A stretch of 64,000 bases of DNA from assembly GCA_019745155.1 (NCBI GenBank), contig JAIETM010000012.1:186001-250000 (forward strand). The letters run 5' to 3'. The stretch comes from Chitinophagaceae bacterium (lineage in GTDB: Bacteria > Bacteroidota > Bacteroidia > Chitinophagales > Chitinophagaceae). Both the position numbers and the translations under genes were made by a program. Numbering within the stretch: the stretch's first letter is position 1; every line of letters starts with the position of its first letter. The notes below the pieces were generated by a model. The model was not told the origin of the DNA. It worked only from the letters and a program-made list of their open reading frames with translations, and searched no databases. Shown here piece by piece: positions 52,761 through 62,390 of this stretch.

Positions 52761-53174
52761 ATGCTTTCCAAGAAAACACAATATGCCCTGAAAGCTTTGA
52801 GTTATCTGGCTGAACACTACTCGGAAGGGCCGGTACTGATTGCAGATATTGCTGCACACAAGCAGATTCCATTAAAGTTTTTAGAGAGCATTCTCCTCAA
52901 CCTGAAACACCATGAGATTCTGGAGAGCAAGAAAGGCAAGGGTGGTGGTTATTTTTTAAAACAAGCACCCAAGAAGATTAGTGTGGCCAAAGCCATTCGC
53001 GCAGTGGAAGGTCCGATTGCACTACTACCCTGTGTGAGTTTGAATTTTTATGAAAAGTGTTCTGACTGTGATGAGAAAACCTGTGGTGTCAATAAAGTAA
53101 TGGCGCTTACCCGCGATGCTACATTAGCCGTACTAGAGAAAAAGACACTCGCTGATTTAATGGACAGGCATTGA
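52761..53174 (+). CDS. Rrf2-family transcriptional regulator
   Basis: A 137-aa winged-helix regulator starting MLSKKTQYALKALSYLAEH. The recognition helix is IPLKFLESILLNLKHHEIL and the wing SKKGKGGGYFL. Four cysteines in LLPCVSLNFYEKCSDCDEKTCG can bind an iron-sulfur cluster, so it may respond to redox or Fe-S status. The start 52761 is chosen since the upstream 8 codons are not part of the family. Divergent from peroxiredoxin; converges with dinB. Confidence 0.93.
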   Translation: MLSKKTQYALKALSYLAEHYSEGPVLIADIAAHKQIPLKFLESILLNLKHHEILESKKGKGGGYFLKQAPKKISVAKAIRAVEGPIALLPCVSLNFYEKCSDCDEKTCGVNKVMALTRDATLAVLEKKTLADLMDRH

Positions 53175-54323
53175 TCAATCGGCTGAACCTCGCTTCAGTG
53201 CTGTTTTCCCAAATTTATTCTTCACCTCATCGATGGCTTTGTACAGCCCTTTTTTCTTACTGGCATCCTGAAACAGGTTACCCTGAGTGGCTTCTGTAGA
53301 AAAATCACTGAGCCTAATACCCAGCAATCTTACCGGCTGCCCCTTTCGGTACAAATCATGAAATAATTGCTTGGCTACAGGAATCAAATCATCGTCGCTA
53401 TAAGTATGGGGAATAGAGAGCTGCTTAGATGTGGTTTCAAAATCAGGATAACGGATTTTCACGGCTATACAACCGGCCATCTGCCCGTCCTGCCTCAATT
53501 CAAAAGATACTTTCTCCGTCATCTTCACCAATAACTTCAGCAATTGTGCACTGTCTTTGATGTTCTCCGAAAAAGTCTGCTCAGTTGAAATGGACTTTGC
53601 CTCATGATAAGGATGCACTTCCCCATGATGAATACCTTGGGCTTTCTGCCAAAGCTCGGTGCCCCATTTACCTAATTGTTTTTCCAACAAAGTTTGAGGC
53701 TGCAAGAGAATATCACCAATGGTGCGAATACCCATTTGTTGTAATTTGATATGGTTATGCTCGCCCACTCCAGGAATTTTATTAACGGGCAAGGGTGCCA
53801 AGAAAGCCTGCTCCATTCCGGGTTGCACAAAGAGATAGCCATTTGGTTTGGCTTCATCTGTAGCAATCTTTGCCACAAGTTTATTCGATGCCAATCCAAA
53901 AGAGATGGGTAAACCGGTTTGATCAATGATCTCCTGGCGCAAGGCAATGGTCCAGCGATAAGGATCATGGTATTTATCCATTCCTGTAAGATCAATGTAG
54001 AACTCGTCGATAGATGCTTTCTCGAACAAAGGTGCTTTGGCTGCAATGATATCGGTAACCCAGCGACTGTAACGACCGTATTCACCACGGGTGCCTTTCA
54101 ATACGATTACCTGCGGACACAGTTTCAACACCTGCTTCATGGGCATGGCACTGCGCACACCAAATTTTCTGGCTTCATAACTGGCTGCAGACACCACCCC
54201 TCTTTCGCGGCTACCGCCTACCACCACAGGTTTTCCTTTCAGGGATGGATCATTGATGAGTTCCACACTCACAAAAAAGGAGTCCAGATCCAAATGGGCA
54301 ATATAGCGTTGCGGTTGCGCCAT
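53175..54323 (-). CDS. dinB: DNA polymerase IV
   Basis: A 382-aa Y-family translesion polymerase. IAHLDLDSFFVSVE and KASIDEFYIDLTGMD carry the metal-binding acids; GLASNKLVAKIATDEAKPNG is the nucleotide/palm stretch; INKIPGVGEHNHIKLQQMGI is the thumb helix-hairpin-helix and the little-finger domain follows. Start at 54323 (MAQPQRYIAHLDLD) is chosen; the longer frame adds 14 non-conserved residues and would overlap the upstream gene. It starts 5 bases after the stop of the CoA-binding protein, so probably co-transcribed. Confidence 0.95.
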   Translation of the reverse strand: MAQPQRYIAHLDLDSFFVSVELINDPSLKGKPVVVGGSRERGVVSAASYEARKFGVRSAMPMKQVLKLCPQVIVLKGTRGEYGRYSRWVTDIIAAKAPLFEKASIDEFYIDLTGMDKYHDPYRWTIALRQEIIDQTGLPISFGLASNKLVAKIATDEAKPNGYLFVQPGMEQAFLAPLPVNKIPGVGEHNHIKLQQMGIRTIGDILLQPQTLLEKQLGKWGTELWQKAQGIHHGEVHPYHEAKSISTEQTFSENIKDSAQLLKLLVKMTEKVSFELRQDGQMAGCIAVKIRYPDFETTSKQLSIPHTYSDDDLIPVAKQLFHDLYRKGQPVRLLGIRLSDFSTEATQGNLFQDASKKKGLYKAIDEVKNKFGKTALKRGSAD

Positions 54324-54328
54324 GAATA

Positions 54329-54694
54329 TCAATACTGGCCTGTATTCAGCATCACCAACGTACAAGCTTCTACCGGTTGAATGCCATTGGCGATGGCCAA
54401 TTCTTCCAAAGTATCATTTTCAGTACCCGGATTAAAGATGATGCGCTTAGGTTTCAAAGCAATCAGGTAATCATAGTAGGCCTGCTGATGATCAGGGTTC
54501 ACATAAAGTGTGATGGTATCAATATCCTGCAGCATGGGCTGACCAGTTTCGATGATGGTATCCGCTACTTGACCAGCTTTACGACCAAGTGCAACAACAG
54601 GATGCCCTTTTGAACGCAATAAACGCACAGCCATATGGCTATATCGTGCAGGATTTTCAGATGCACCTAGCACCAAAGTTTTCTTTTGCTCCAT
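54329..54694 (-). CDS. CoA-binding-domain protein
   Basis: A 121-aa single Rossmann-like CoA-binding domain (KTLVLGASENPARYSHMAVR; ITLYVNPDHQQAYYDYL; RIIFNPGTENDTLEELAI; VEACTLVML). Related to YccU-type proteins. The biochemical role is not known. Just upstream of dinB on the same strand. Confidence 0.88.
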   Translation of the reverse strand: MEQKKTLVLGASENPARYSHMAVRLLRSKGHPVVALGRKAGQVADTIIETGQPMLQDIDTITLYVNPDHQQAYYDYLIALKPKRIIFNPGTENDTLEELAIANGIQPVEACTLVMLNTGQY

Positions 54695-54841
54695 AGATGC
54701 AAATTAGGGTTAATCCAGTTGATGCAGATTATGATGCATCTTTACGTTCACTGAATAATTTTTTCAAAAAAAATTTGTAGTGTACAAAAGATAATCTCTA
54801 ACTTAACAGGCAACAATTTCACACCTCAAACTAATACCATC

Positions 54842-55288
54842 ATGGCAAAAGCAAAGAAGAAGGCTGCCAAGAAAGTTGTAAAGAAAGCAGCCCCAAAGAA
54901 AAAAGCTCCGGCTAAGAAAAAAGTAGCTAAAAAAGCTGCGAAGAAAGCTGCTCCAAAGAAAAAGGCGCCTGCTAAAAAAGCTGCCAAAAAAGCTGTGAAA
55001 AAAGCAGCTCCCAAAAAGAAAGTAGCTAAAAAGGCTGCGAAGAAAGCTGCTCCAAAGAAAAAAGCTCCAGCAAAGAAGAAAGTAGCTAAAAAAGCTGCTG
55101 CGAAAAAGCCAGCGGCCAAGAAGCCAGCGGCAAAAAAACCAGTTGCTAAAAAGCCTGCAGCAAAAGCAAAAAAACCTGCGGCTAAAAAAGCGCCAAAACC
55201 AGCGCCAGCACCTGCTCCCGCACCAGCACCAGTAGAAGCGCCTGCAGCACCAGTTGCAGAAACTACTGAAACACCAGCTGCATCTTAA
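54842..55288 (+). CDS. Histone-H1-like Lys/Ala/Pro-rich DNA-binding protein
   Basis: A 148-aa protein almost entirely of KKAAPKKKAPAKK-type repeats (K/A/P/V), followed by a PAPAPAPAPA and acidic tail. This is the H1/HC2-like class that binds and condenses DNA in several bacteria. Codon use is AAA/AAG with GCT/GCA/GCC in repeating blocks; the gene is low in complexity, so copy-number variation between strains is likely. A terminator follows. Confidence 0.85.
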   Translation: MAKAKKKAAKKVVKKAAPKKKAPAKKKVAKKAAKKAAPKKKAPAKKAAKKAVKKAAPKKKVAKKAAKKAAPKKKAPAKKKVAKKAAAKKPAAKKPAAKKPVAKKPAAKAKKPAAKKAPKPAPAPAPAPAPVEAPAAPVAETTETPAAS

Positions 55289-55308
55289 GCCTTGCTGCTG
55301 ATATCATT

Positions 55309-55334
55309 AAAGCCAGCCTAGCGCTGGCTTTTTT
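55309..55334 (+). terminator. Terminator after the histone-like gene
   Basis: AAAGCCAGC (55309-55317) and GCTGGCTTT (55323-55331), 5-base loop, T run to 55334. Confidence 0.88.
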
Positions 55335-55371
55335 ATGCAATACCCTATCAATCATCAGTTAACCTCTGTTC

Positions 55372-57774
55372 ATGAAAAAGATCCTTTGCTTGTTGAGCTT
55401 TGTCACATTTGCTTTACTCACACAAGCACAATCAAACATCCAAAACAAGACAAAAGATTGGAAACGTTACGATGGCTATTTCACCTTTTGGTGGGATGCT
55501 AGCAACGGTAAAATCTGGATGCAGATTGATCAGTGGAATAAGGAGTTTCTCTATGTAAACTCACTTCCTGCAGGGTTGGGCTCTAATGATATCGGACTTG
55601 ACAGAGGACAAATTGATGAAACACGTATTGTATACTTTACCAAAGTAGGTAAGAAAGTATTACTGATCCAACCCAACTATGCTTATCGCGCCAGCAGTAA
55701 AGACCCCAGAGAGCAAAAAGCAGTAAGAGAATCTTTTGCGCAATCAGCCATATTCAGCTTTACTGCTGATACTGAAGACGGCGAGAAAGTATTGGTAGAT
55801 GCGACCACCTTCTTTTTACGCGATGCACATGGTGTAGCAGATAAGATCAGGATAATGCGCCAAGGCACTTATGCTTTCAATGAAGCAAGATCGGCTATGT
55901 ATTTACCCAATACCCGCAATTTTCCTTTGAACAGCGAGTTTGAAGCCACCATCACATTTACGGGTGGTAGTGACGCTGGTAGATTTGTAACCAGTGTTAC
56001 ACCTTCGGCGGATGCAATTACATTGCGCATGCACCATTCTTTTGTGCAATTACCCGATGAAGCATATACCCCAAGAGTCTATGATATCCGTAGCGGCTAT
56101 TTTGGTATCAGCTATTTTGATTACAGCTCAGATTTTACCATGCCGATTGAGCAACTTTTTATTGCCAGACATCGATTAAAGAAAAAAGACCCTACTGCTG
56201 TCAAAAGCGAACCCATCAAACCAATTGTTTATTACCTGGATAATGGCACACCTGAGCCCATTCGCTCTGCCTTGTTGGATGGTGCCCGTTGGTGGAACCA
56301 GGCATTTGAAGCAGCAGGATATATCAATGCATTTCGTGTGGAAGTATTACCAGATTCTGCAGACCCCATGGATATTCGTTACAATATGATCAATTGGGTG
56401 CATCGATCTACGCGCGGCTGGAGTTATGGTGCTTCTGTTACTGATCCCAGAACGGGTGAAATCATCAAAGGACAAGTAACACTTGGCTCTTTAAGGGTGA
56501 GACAGGATTACCTCATCTTCACCGGACTGTTATCCCCTTATGAAACAGGAAAACCAGCTCCGGAAACCATGCGCCAAGCTGCTTTACAACGTTTACGCCA
56601 ATTATCTGCACACGAAGTAGGCCATACCTTGGGCCTCATGCATAATTATGCATCCAGCTATAACAACCGTGCATCAGTGATGGACTACCCGCACCCCAAT
56701 GTTACGCTGAATGCAAAAGGAGAAATCGATTTCAGCGATGTGTATACCAATGAAATTGGTGAATGGGATAAACGTGCCATCATCTATGGTTATCAAGATT
56801 TTCCGCTTGGCACCAATGAGTCTAACGCTTTGAAAAATCTGCTGGAAGAAAATACAAAAATGGGCTTACGCTATATCGCTGATGCCGATGCGCGATCAGC
56901 AAGCGGCTTACACCCTTACGCCCACTTATGGGATAACGGCAAAGACCCTGTGGTGGAATTGAACAATGTATTACAAGTAAGAAAAAAAGCATTGGCACAA
57001 TTCTCAGAAAAAGCCATCAGACCCAATACCCCTGAAAGCAGACTGGAAGAAGTTTTGGTACCTGTGTATAATTATCATCGCTATCAGGTAGAAGCTGTTA
57101 CCAAATTGATTGGTGGTATGTACTATGATTACAGTGTGCGCGGAGGTAATCAGGAAAAACCCAAACCACTCGAAACAGCTTTACAACAAAGAGCCCTAGA
57201 TGCCGCATTGTATTGTCTTTCACCAGATGTGCTCACCATACCGCCTCAAATTGCAGCGATGATTCCACCAAGACCGCCTATGTATTACAATGTGGGGGAA
57301 CTCTTTCCAAAAAGAACCGGTATGAGCTTCGATGGACTTGCTGCCGCGGAAGCATTAACAGATTATACCTTAAGATTCTTGCTTAATACTGAAAGAGCTA
57401 ACCGACTGGTACAATTGAAAGCCCAATACAATACGCCGGGCTGGGATGATGTATTGGATGCAATTATTGCACAAACCTGGCAAAGACCTTGGCAAAAAGG
57501 AATTCAGGGAGAAGTGCAGATGCAGACAGCGCAAATGGTTCTGACATGGACACTGGGCTTAAGTCAGGCAGAAAACAGCAATTATGCCGTTAAAGCAATC
57601 TGCTTTGATCGTCTGGAAAAATTGAAAGCACTCTGTAACAAGCAGTTAAACAGCGATCCAAGCAGGAAACACTTGTATCGCTATGCAATTGAAAGAATCG
57701 AAAAACCAAAGGAGATACAATTACCACAACATAGAGAATTGCCCCCTGGTGCACCTATTGGCTGCGAGTTTTAA
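55372..57774 (+). CDS. Secreted zinc metalloprotease (DUF5117/DUF5118 type), second copy
   Basis: An 800-aa paralogue of the protease at 15900, with signal peptide (MKKILCLLSFVTFALLTQA). The zinc site is HEVGHTLGLMHN (H414, E415, H418, H424) and SVMDYPHPNVTL gives the Met-turn. The N-terminal region has the DUF5117-like pattern (YDGYFTFWWDASNGKIWMQI). Likely acts outside the cytoplasm on proteins; not placed in an operon. Differences at the N terminus suggest it diverged early from the first copy. Confidence 0.88.
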   Translation: MKKILCLLSFVTFALLTQAQSNIQNKTKDWKRYDGYFTFWWDASNGKIWMQIDQWNKEFLYVNSLPAGLGSNDIGLDRGQIDETRIVYFTKVGKKVLLIQPNYAYRASSKDPREQKAVRESFAQSAIFSFTADTEDGEKVLVDATTFFLRDAHGVADKIRIMRQGTYAFNEARSAMYLPNTRNFPLNSEFEATITFTGGSDAGRFVTSVTPSADAITLRMHHSFVQLPDEAYTPRVYDIRSGYFGISYFDYSSDFTMPIEQLFIARHRLKKKDPTAVKSEPIKPIVYYLDNGTPEPIRSALLDGARWWNQAFEAAGYINAFRVEVLPDSADPMDIRYNMINWVHRSTRGWSYGASVTDPRTGEIIKGQVTLGSLRVRQDYLIFTGLLSPYETGKPAPETMRQAALQRLRQLSAHEVGHTLGLMHNYASSYNNRASVMDYPHPNVTLNAKGEIDFSDVYTNEIGEWDKRAIIYGYQDFPLGTNESNALKNLLEENTKMGLRYIADADARSASGLHPYAHLWDNGKDPVVELNNVLQVRKKALAQFSEKAIRPNTPESRLEEVLVPVYNYHRYQVEAVTKLIGGMYYDYSVRGGNQEKPKPLETALQQRALDAALYCLSPDVLTIPPQIAAMIPPRPPMYYNVGELFPKRTGMSFDGLAAAEALTDYTLRFLLNTERANRLVQLKAQYNTPGWDDVLDAIIAQTWQRPWQKGIQGEVQMQTAQMVLTWTLGLSQAENSNYAVKAICFDRLEKLKALCNKQLNSDPSRKHLYRYAIERIEKPKEIQLPQHRELPPGAPIGCEF

Positions 57775-57873
57775 GCCCTGGTACACTACATGGCATAGTT
57801 ATCTGACTACATTGAAAACCCTGAAATAAGTCATATTTTCAGTAGGACAATTTGTGCAACTTAGACTTTCATT

Positions 57874-60800
57874 ATGAAGACTCCCTACTTCAAATGGATA
57901 ACATTTGCCATATTCTGTGTGGTAGTGGTGTCGTTTCTGTTTATTTACATTACCGCCAGCAACAAACTCAAGAAGAACTACGAGAAAAGTATCGTTCACC
58001 AGAATCTTTTATTGGTGATGCGAGAATTATCTGATATCAAAGAATCTGTTCATACAAATGAAATACTAATTAGGAATGCCGAACACTCTAATTTTCAGAC
58101 GCCTTCATTAATACAGAATGCAGAGCAAATTCAAAAGACCAATAAAAAGAAAATAAATAATATTGACTCACTCTTGTATTCTATTCCGTTACTATTAAAT
58201 ACTACTCCCTTAGACAGCTTAATTGATCAGATTGGTAAACTTTCTGTTACATTGATTCAGCTAAAAAAAAGTAAAGCTTCAGCATCAACAATGTTTGACA
58301 AATGGCTGGAATTAGAGATCGTCTTAAACGAAAAGATTACTGTCATAGAAAATTACATAAGGGGTCTTTTATACGAAAACCATGACTCAGAGAGTAGCTT
58401 GTACAACAATACCGTTCGTGAAGTCAGGAATATTGGTATTTTCTCATTAGCCATCCTATTAATTCTGCTCGTTTATCTCTTCTTTAATATCAGAAGCTTA
58501 CAAGACAATATTGGGAGAAATAAATACCTCGCTACTGTTACCAGTAATAGCAATGAAGCCATTTTTGGAGCGGATCCATCATTTAAAATCAACTTATGGA
58601 ATAAAACCGCCGAAGAATGGTATGGACCAACAGAACTGGAGATGCTGGGTACCAATATCTTCGACTTGATCAGCAGATTTACAGTAGATGCAGGAGGACT
58701 AAAAGAGTATTTATTAGAGGAGAATAAAACAAAAAATAAAATCAGCTTCCAAACAACTGATTATAAAAAAGATGGTACCATTTTCTATACCCTGAACACA
58801 ATTACTAAGCTATTTAACGCTGATGGGCAATTAGAGAATTATGTATGCACTTCAAAAGACATAACAGATATTGTTAAGCTGCAACACCAGTTAGAGCAGG
58901 CCAATGAGCAACTGATGACAGAACTATTGCTCAGAAAGAAAGAACTGCTGGAATACAATGAGCGCATCACAGATGGTATTATCTCCCTCGATAAAAATTT
59001 TGAAATCACCTATGCCAATCAATATGCGAAGAATTTATTGGGCGGGGATGATGTAATCGGCAAGAAGCCTTGGTATAAATCGAAAGACGAAGGACTTATA
59101 GAAAGATTAGAATCCTTAGTAAAACGAGTTTTTGATCAAAAGCGGAATATCACTTTCGATTACTACCTGAATGGTTTCGACAAATGGATGCAATTCAATG
59201 CTTATCCTTCCGAAAACGGTATATCGTTTTTCTTCAAAGACACAACCAAACAAAAAGAAGCAGAACTCGCGCTAAAGCAAAGCGAAGAAAAATACAGATC
59301 ACTAATTGAAAATAGTCCAGATATCATTGCTATCACCGATGAGAATGGCTATATCTGGGATTGTAATGGAGCTGTTGAAAAAGCAACCGGCTATACTACT
59401 GCACAAATAATTGGCAAGCATCTTTACGACTTCATGCTGCCTGAAGATGTACAATATTATCCGCTCCAATATCATGAAGTACCAGATTCCGGATTCCTAT
59501 TTTCACAAAGAAGGGGCATGCGAAAAGATGGCTCTGTTGTACACTTTGAAATAAGGGTCTCCAGAATGAGTGATAAAAAATTGCTGGCTATCCTAACAGA
59601 TATATCCGACAGGGAACAACTTCAAAAAAATCTCACGGAAAACAATGCACGTCTTGATTTCTTGTACTTGAATACCCCTTCCTATATTGTTTCATTAGAT
59701 GTAGATGGTACCATACTTGATCTTAACAAGAACATTGACATCTTTCAAAGAGAGTCTATTATTGGCAAGAATTTATTAAGCATTCTACCGGAATATCTAC
59801 AAGAAGACACAAAACAAACCATAGAAGAGGTAAAGCAAACAAGGGAGAATGTTTACAGGCAGTTCAGCTTTATCAGCAGTACCGGGCAAAAATTCTGGTT
59901 TAGCACAATTTTAAAACCAATTATCAAAGACGATAGAATTACCGGGATTATTACGAATACATCAGATATTACTTCTATTAAGGAGCAGGAAAAAGAACTT
60001 TCTAGGACCAAACAAAGACTGGAGAAAATTCTCGAAAGTGTTCCTGCGTTTATTGCAGAGCTGGATGAATTTGGTAACATCATCACCATTAACAAGAGCA
60101 GAACAGGCAAAACACCTGAAAGCCTGATAGGCCACCCACTGGCTGAATGTGTAGAGTTTGCAGACTATGGTAAAATCAACATAGCAGTTAAACAATGTTT
60201 GGAAAAGCAGGATACAATAGAGCTTGAACTGACAGTTAATTTATCTGACAGCGAATTACCAATCATCTATCTCTGTAATTTTCTACCGCTGGCAACCAAT
60301 GGAAAAAACAGCCATCAGACTGTTTTACTTACCGCATTTGATATATCGGAAAGTCGCCGTAAAGAAGCCGAAGTAAGAAGGTTGGATGATATCATCAAAG
60401 CCAGTCCGGCATGGGCGGCTATTGCAGATGTATCCGGGAAACTTGTTTTCATGAACAACGCCATGCGCAATGCATTAGAAATCCCTCTTGACGAAGACAT
60501 CAGCAATATGACTATTGGAGATGCGCATGATTCGGTAGAGTACGAGAAAATAAAAAAATATATCGCCTCTATAACAAATAACACTACTATTCAATTTGAA
60601 ACTGTACATACAAGTAGGTCTGGAAAACAAATTCCTACTATGGCGGTAGTCATGAAACACTATGATAATACCAGTGGTGAGATTCACTACTCCATGAAAG
60701 CACTTGACCTAACTGAAATCAATAAAAAAACTGAAGAAGTTAAAAGATTGGCAGATATCATCGACAACACTGAAGCCATTGTTGGCATTGGTGATCTTGA

Positions 60801-61773
60801 AGGTGGTATCATCTTTTTAAACAAATCAGGAAGAAGGATTCTTGGATTTGGCGAAAATGAAGACCTCACAAAAATGAATATCAGAGATCTTCACTCAGAT
60901 GTGATGAAGGAAAGATTAGAAGCTATTGCCTTACAAGAAGCCATGAAGCATGGTAGCTGGACAGGCGAAAGTGTTATCGTTGACAAATCAGGCGTTGAAA
61001 TACCCATCAAACAGGTAATAGTTTTACACAAGGATAAGCATGGCAAACCCACCTATCTGTCAACAACAGCTATTGATATCCGGGAAGAAAAAGAAGCAGC
61101 CGCAAAACTGGCTACAGCAAATGAGGATCTGCGCAATCTGGCAACACACTTACAGGAAATCAGGGAAGAAGAAAGAGTGGAAATAGCCAAGGAAATACAT
61201 GATGAACTGGGCCAGAAACTGGCAGTGCTCAAAATGGAATCAGCATTCACCGAGAAGAAATTGGTTAAAGAACACCAGATTCAAAAACACGCTTTTCAAA
61301 GTATCAATACATTAATTGACGACACAATTCAAATATCCAGAGAATTATACAATAACCTTCGCCCAACTATGTTGAATGAGCTTGGCCTGGTTGCAACAAT
61401 TACCTGGATGAAAAACACTTTGCTTAAACGCAGCGGTATCAACATAGAACTTGATCTGGCCATACCAGACGATCGTCAGTTTCCTGAAAACATTACGATT
61501 GGCTTATTCCGTATCATTCAGGAATCAACCAATAATATCTCCAAACACGCACAAGCCAAGAATATTTATATAGCCTTGCATGAAACAGATAATACCATCC
61601 GACTTTCTATACAAGATGATGGTATCGGTTTTGTTCCTGACACCATTGATACCAAAATGCACCATGGTGTTTTAGGTATGCGCGAAAGATCGCTTGCTAT
61701 GGGTGGAAGCTTTTTACTGGATACCGCACCGGGCAAGGGCACACATATTGAAGTAGTTGTACCTTTATCTTAA
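57874..61773 (+). CDS. Membrane-anchored multi-PAS sensor histidine kinase (NarL/DegS-like type)
   Basis: A 1299-aa protein with two membrane helices (about residues 8-29 and 186-206) bounding a ~155-residue extracytoplasmic helical domain. The cytoplasm holds about seven PAS domains (for example SLIENSPDIIAITDENGYIWD, ILESVPAFIAELDEFGNII). The kinase core is HisKA_3: REEERVEIAKEIHDELGQKL (H1109), then a HATPase with DDGIGF and GVLGMRERSLAMGG. Such kinases phosphorylate NarL-type regulators; none lies adjacent. The lipoprotein at 61784 starts 10 bases after, perhaps co-transcribed. Confidence 0.92.
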   Translation: MKTPYFKWITFAIFCVVVVSFLFIYITASNKLKKNYEKSIVHQNLLLVMRELSDIKESVHTNEILIRNAEHSNFQTPSLIQNAEQIQKTNKKKINNIDSLLYSIPLLLNTTPLDSLIDQIGKLSVTLIQLKKSKASASTMFDKWLELEIVLNEKITVIENYIRGLLYENHDSESSLYNNTVREVRNIGIFSLAILLILLVYLFFNIRSLQDNIGRNKYLATVTSNSNEAIFGADPSFKINLWNKTAEEWYGPTELEMLGTNIFDLISRFTVDAGGLKEYLLEENKTKNKISFQTTDYKKDGTIFYTLNTITKLFNADGQLENYVCTSKDITDIVKLQHQLEQANEQLMTELLLRKKELLEYNERITDGIISLDKNFEITYANQYAKNLLGGDDVIGKKPWYKSKDEGLIERLESLVKRVFDQKRNITFDYYLNGFDKWMQFNAYPSENGISFFFKDTTKQKEAELALKQSEEKYRSLIENSPDIIAITDENGYIWDCNGAVEKATGYTTAQIIGKHLYDFMLPEDVQYYPLQYHEVPDSGFLFSQRRGMRKDGSVVHFEIRVSRMSDKKLLAILTDISDREQLQKNLTENNARLDFLYLNTPSYIVSLDVDGTILDLNKNIDIFQRESIIGKNLLSILPEYLQEDTKQTIEEVKQTRENVYRQFSFISSTGQKFWFSTILKPIIKDDRITGIITNTSDITSIKEQEKELSRTKQRLEKILESVPAFIAELDEFGNIITINKSRTGKTPESLIGHPLAECVEFADYGKINIAVKQCLEKQDTIELELTVNLSDSELPIIYLCNFLPLATNGKNSHQTVLLTAFDISESRRKEAEVRRLDDIIKASPAWAAIADVSGKLVFMNNAMRNALEIPLDEDISNMTIGDAHDSVEYEKIKKYIASITNNTTIQFETVHTSRSGKQIPTMAVVMKHYDNTSGEIHYSMKALDLTEINKKTEEVKRLADIIDNTEAIVGIGDLEGGIIFLNKSGRRILGFGENEDLTKMNIRDLHSDVMKERLEAIALQEAMKHGSWTGESVIVDKSGVEIPIKQVIVLHKDKHGKPTYLSTTAIDIREEKEAAAKLATANEDLRNLATHLQEIREEERVEIAKEIHDELGQKLAVLKMESAFTEKKLVKEHQIQKHAFQSINTLIDDTIQISRELYNNLRPTMLNELGLVATITWMKNTLLKRSGINIELDLAIPDDRQFPENITIGLFRIIQESTNNISKHAQAKNIYIALHETDNTIRLSIQDDGIGFVPDTIDTKMHHGVLGMRERSLAMGGSFLLDTAPGKGTHIEVVVPLS

Positions 61774-61783
61774 ATCGTTTACC

Positions 61784-62341
61784 ATGTTCAAGAAGCTTTT
61801 GCTGGGATTAATTTCCGGACTACTCGTGTATAGTTGCACACCCGTTATTAAAGTGGTGGCTGAAACCAGCCCCGGCGCTAACCTTAGTCAATACAAAAGT
61901 TTTGCTTTCTACCAACTCTCTGCTCAAGGTGATACCATCAGCAAGGGTTTTACAGAAAGGGTAGAATTGTTTAAACAAGCGATCACAAAAGAACTCAATA
62001 ACAGGGGTCTGACAGTAAAACAATCGCAGGCCGATTTATTGGTGAACATTGGTATTGCCATTGAAGAAAAAATACAAACCAGACAAACCAATTTCATGCA
62101 AGATGGCGCACCCTATTATGTTGGTCAGCGCAACTACAAATGGAAAAGCCAGAATATTGAAGTAGGCAGGTATCGGGATGGTACAGTAACCATACACCTG
62201 GTTGATGCCAAAGCCAATGAAATGGTTTGGCAGTCTACTGCCGAAGGTGTGCTGCCAGGTAATAATGCAAAATTGCCGGAAGCCATTCAAAAAGCCGCTA
62301 CTGCCCTATTCAGTAAATATCCCGTTGCACCTAAATCATAA
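61784..62341 (+). CDS. DUF4136-type lipoprotein
   Basis: A 185-aa protein with a lipoprotein signal (GLLVYSCTP, lipidated C18) and a DUF4136-like body: LSQYKSFAFYQL, then LNNRGLTVKQSQADLLVNIGIA and DAKANEMVWQSTAEG. Start ATG 61784 begins at the signal peptide; the earlier frame overlaps the kinase end. Expected in the outer or inner membrane; role unknown. A strong terminator follows. Confidence 0.85.
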   Translation: MFKKLLLGLISGLLVYSCTPVIKVVAETSPGANLSQYKSFAFYQLSAQGDTISKGFTERVELFKQAITKELNNRGLTVKQSQADLLVNIGIAIEEKIQTRQTNFMQDGAPYYVGQRNYKWKSQNIEVGRYRDGTVTIHLVDAKANEMVWQSTAEGVLPGNNAKLPEAIQKAATALFSKYPVAPKS

Positions 62342-62375
62342 AAAAATCCCCCTGCGATACCGTAGGGGGATTTTT
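62342..62375. terminator. Bidirectional terminator between lipoprotein and aceF-like gene
   Basis: AAAAATCCCCCT (62342-62353) and AGGGGGATTTTT (62364-62375) form a perfect 12-base stem with T runs on both strands, serving both converging genes. Confidence 0.92.
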
Positions 62376-62390
62376 CTTTCAGTGTATTCT

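Noticed and set aside
54826-55119. Ala/Phe-rich - strand frame opposite the histone-like gene
   Set aside because: Reverse reading of low-complexity KKAAPKK repeats; looks like a membrane protein only by composition.
54842-55288. Possible DNA tandem repeat or CRISPR-like array
   Set aside because: Periodicity follows the protein's Lys/Ala/Pro repeats; there are no unique spacers.
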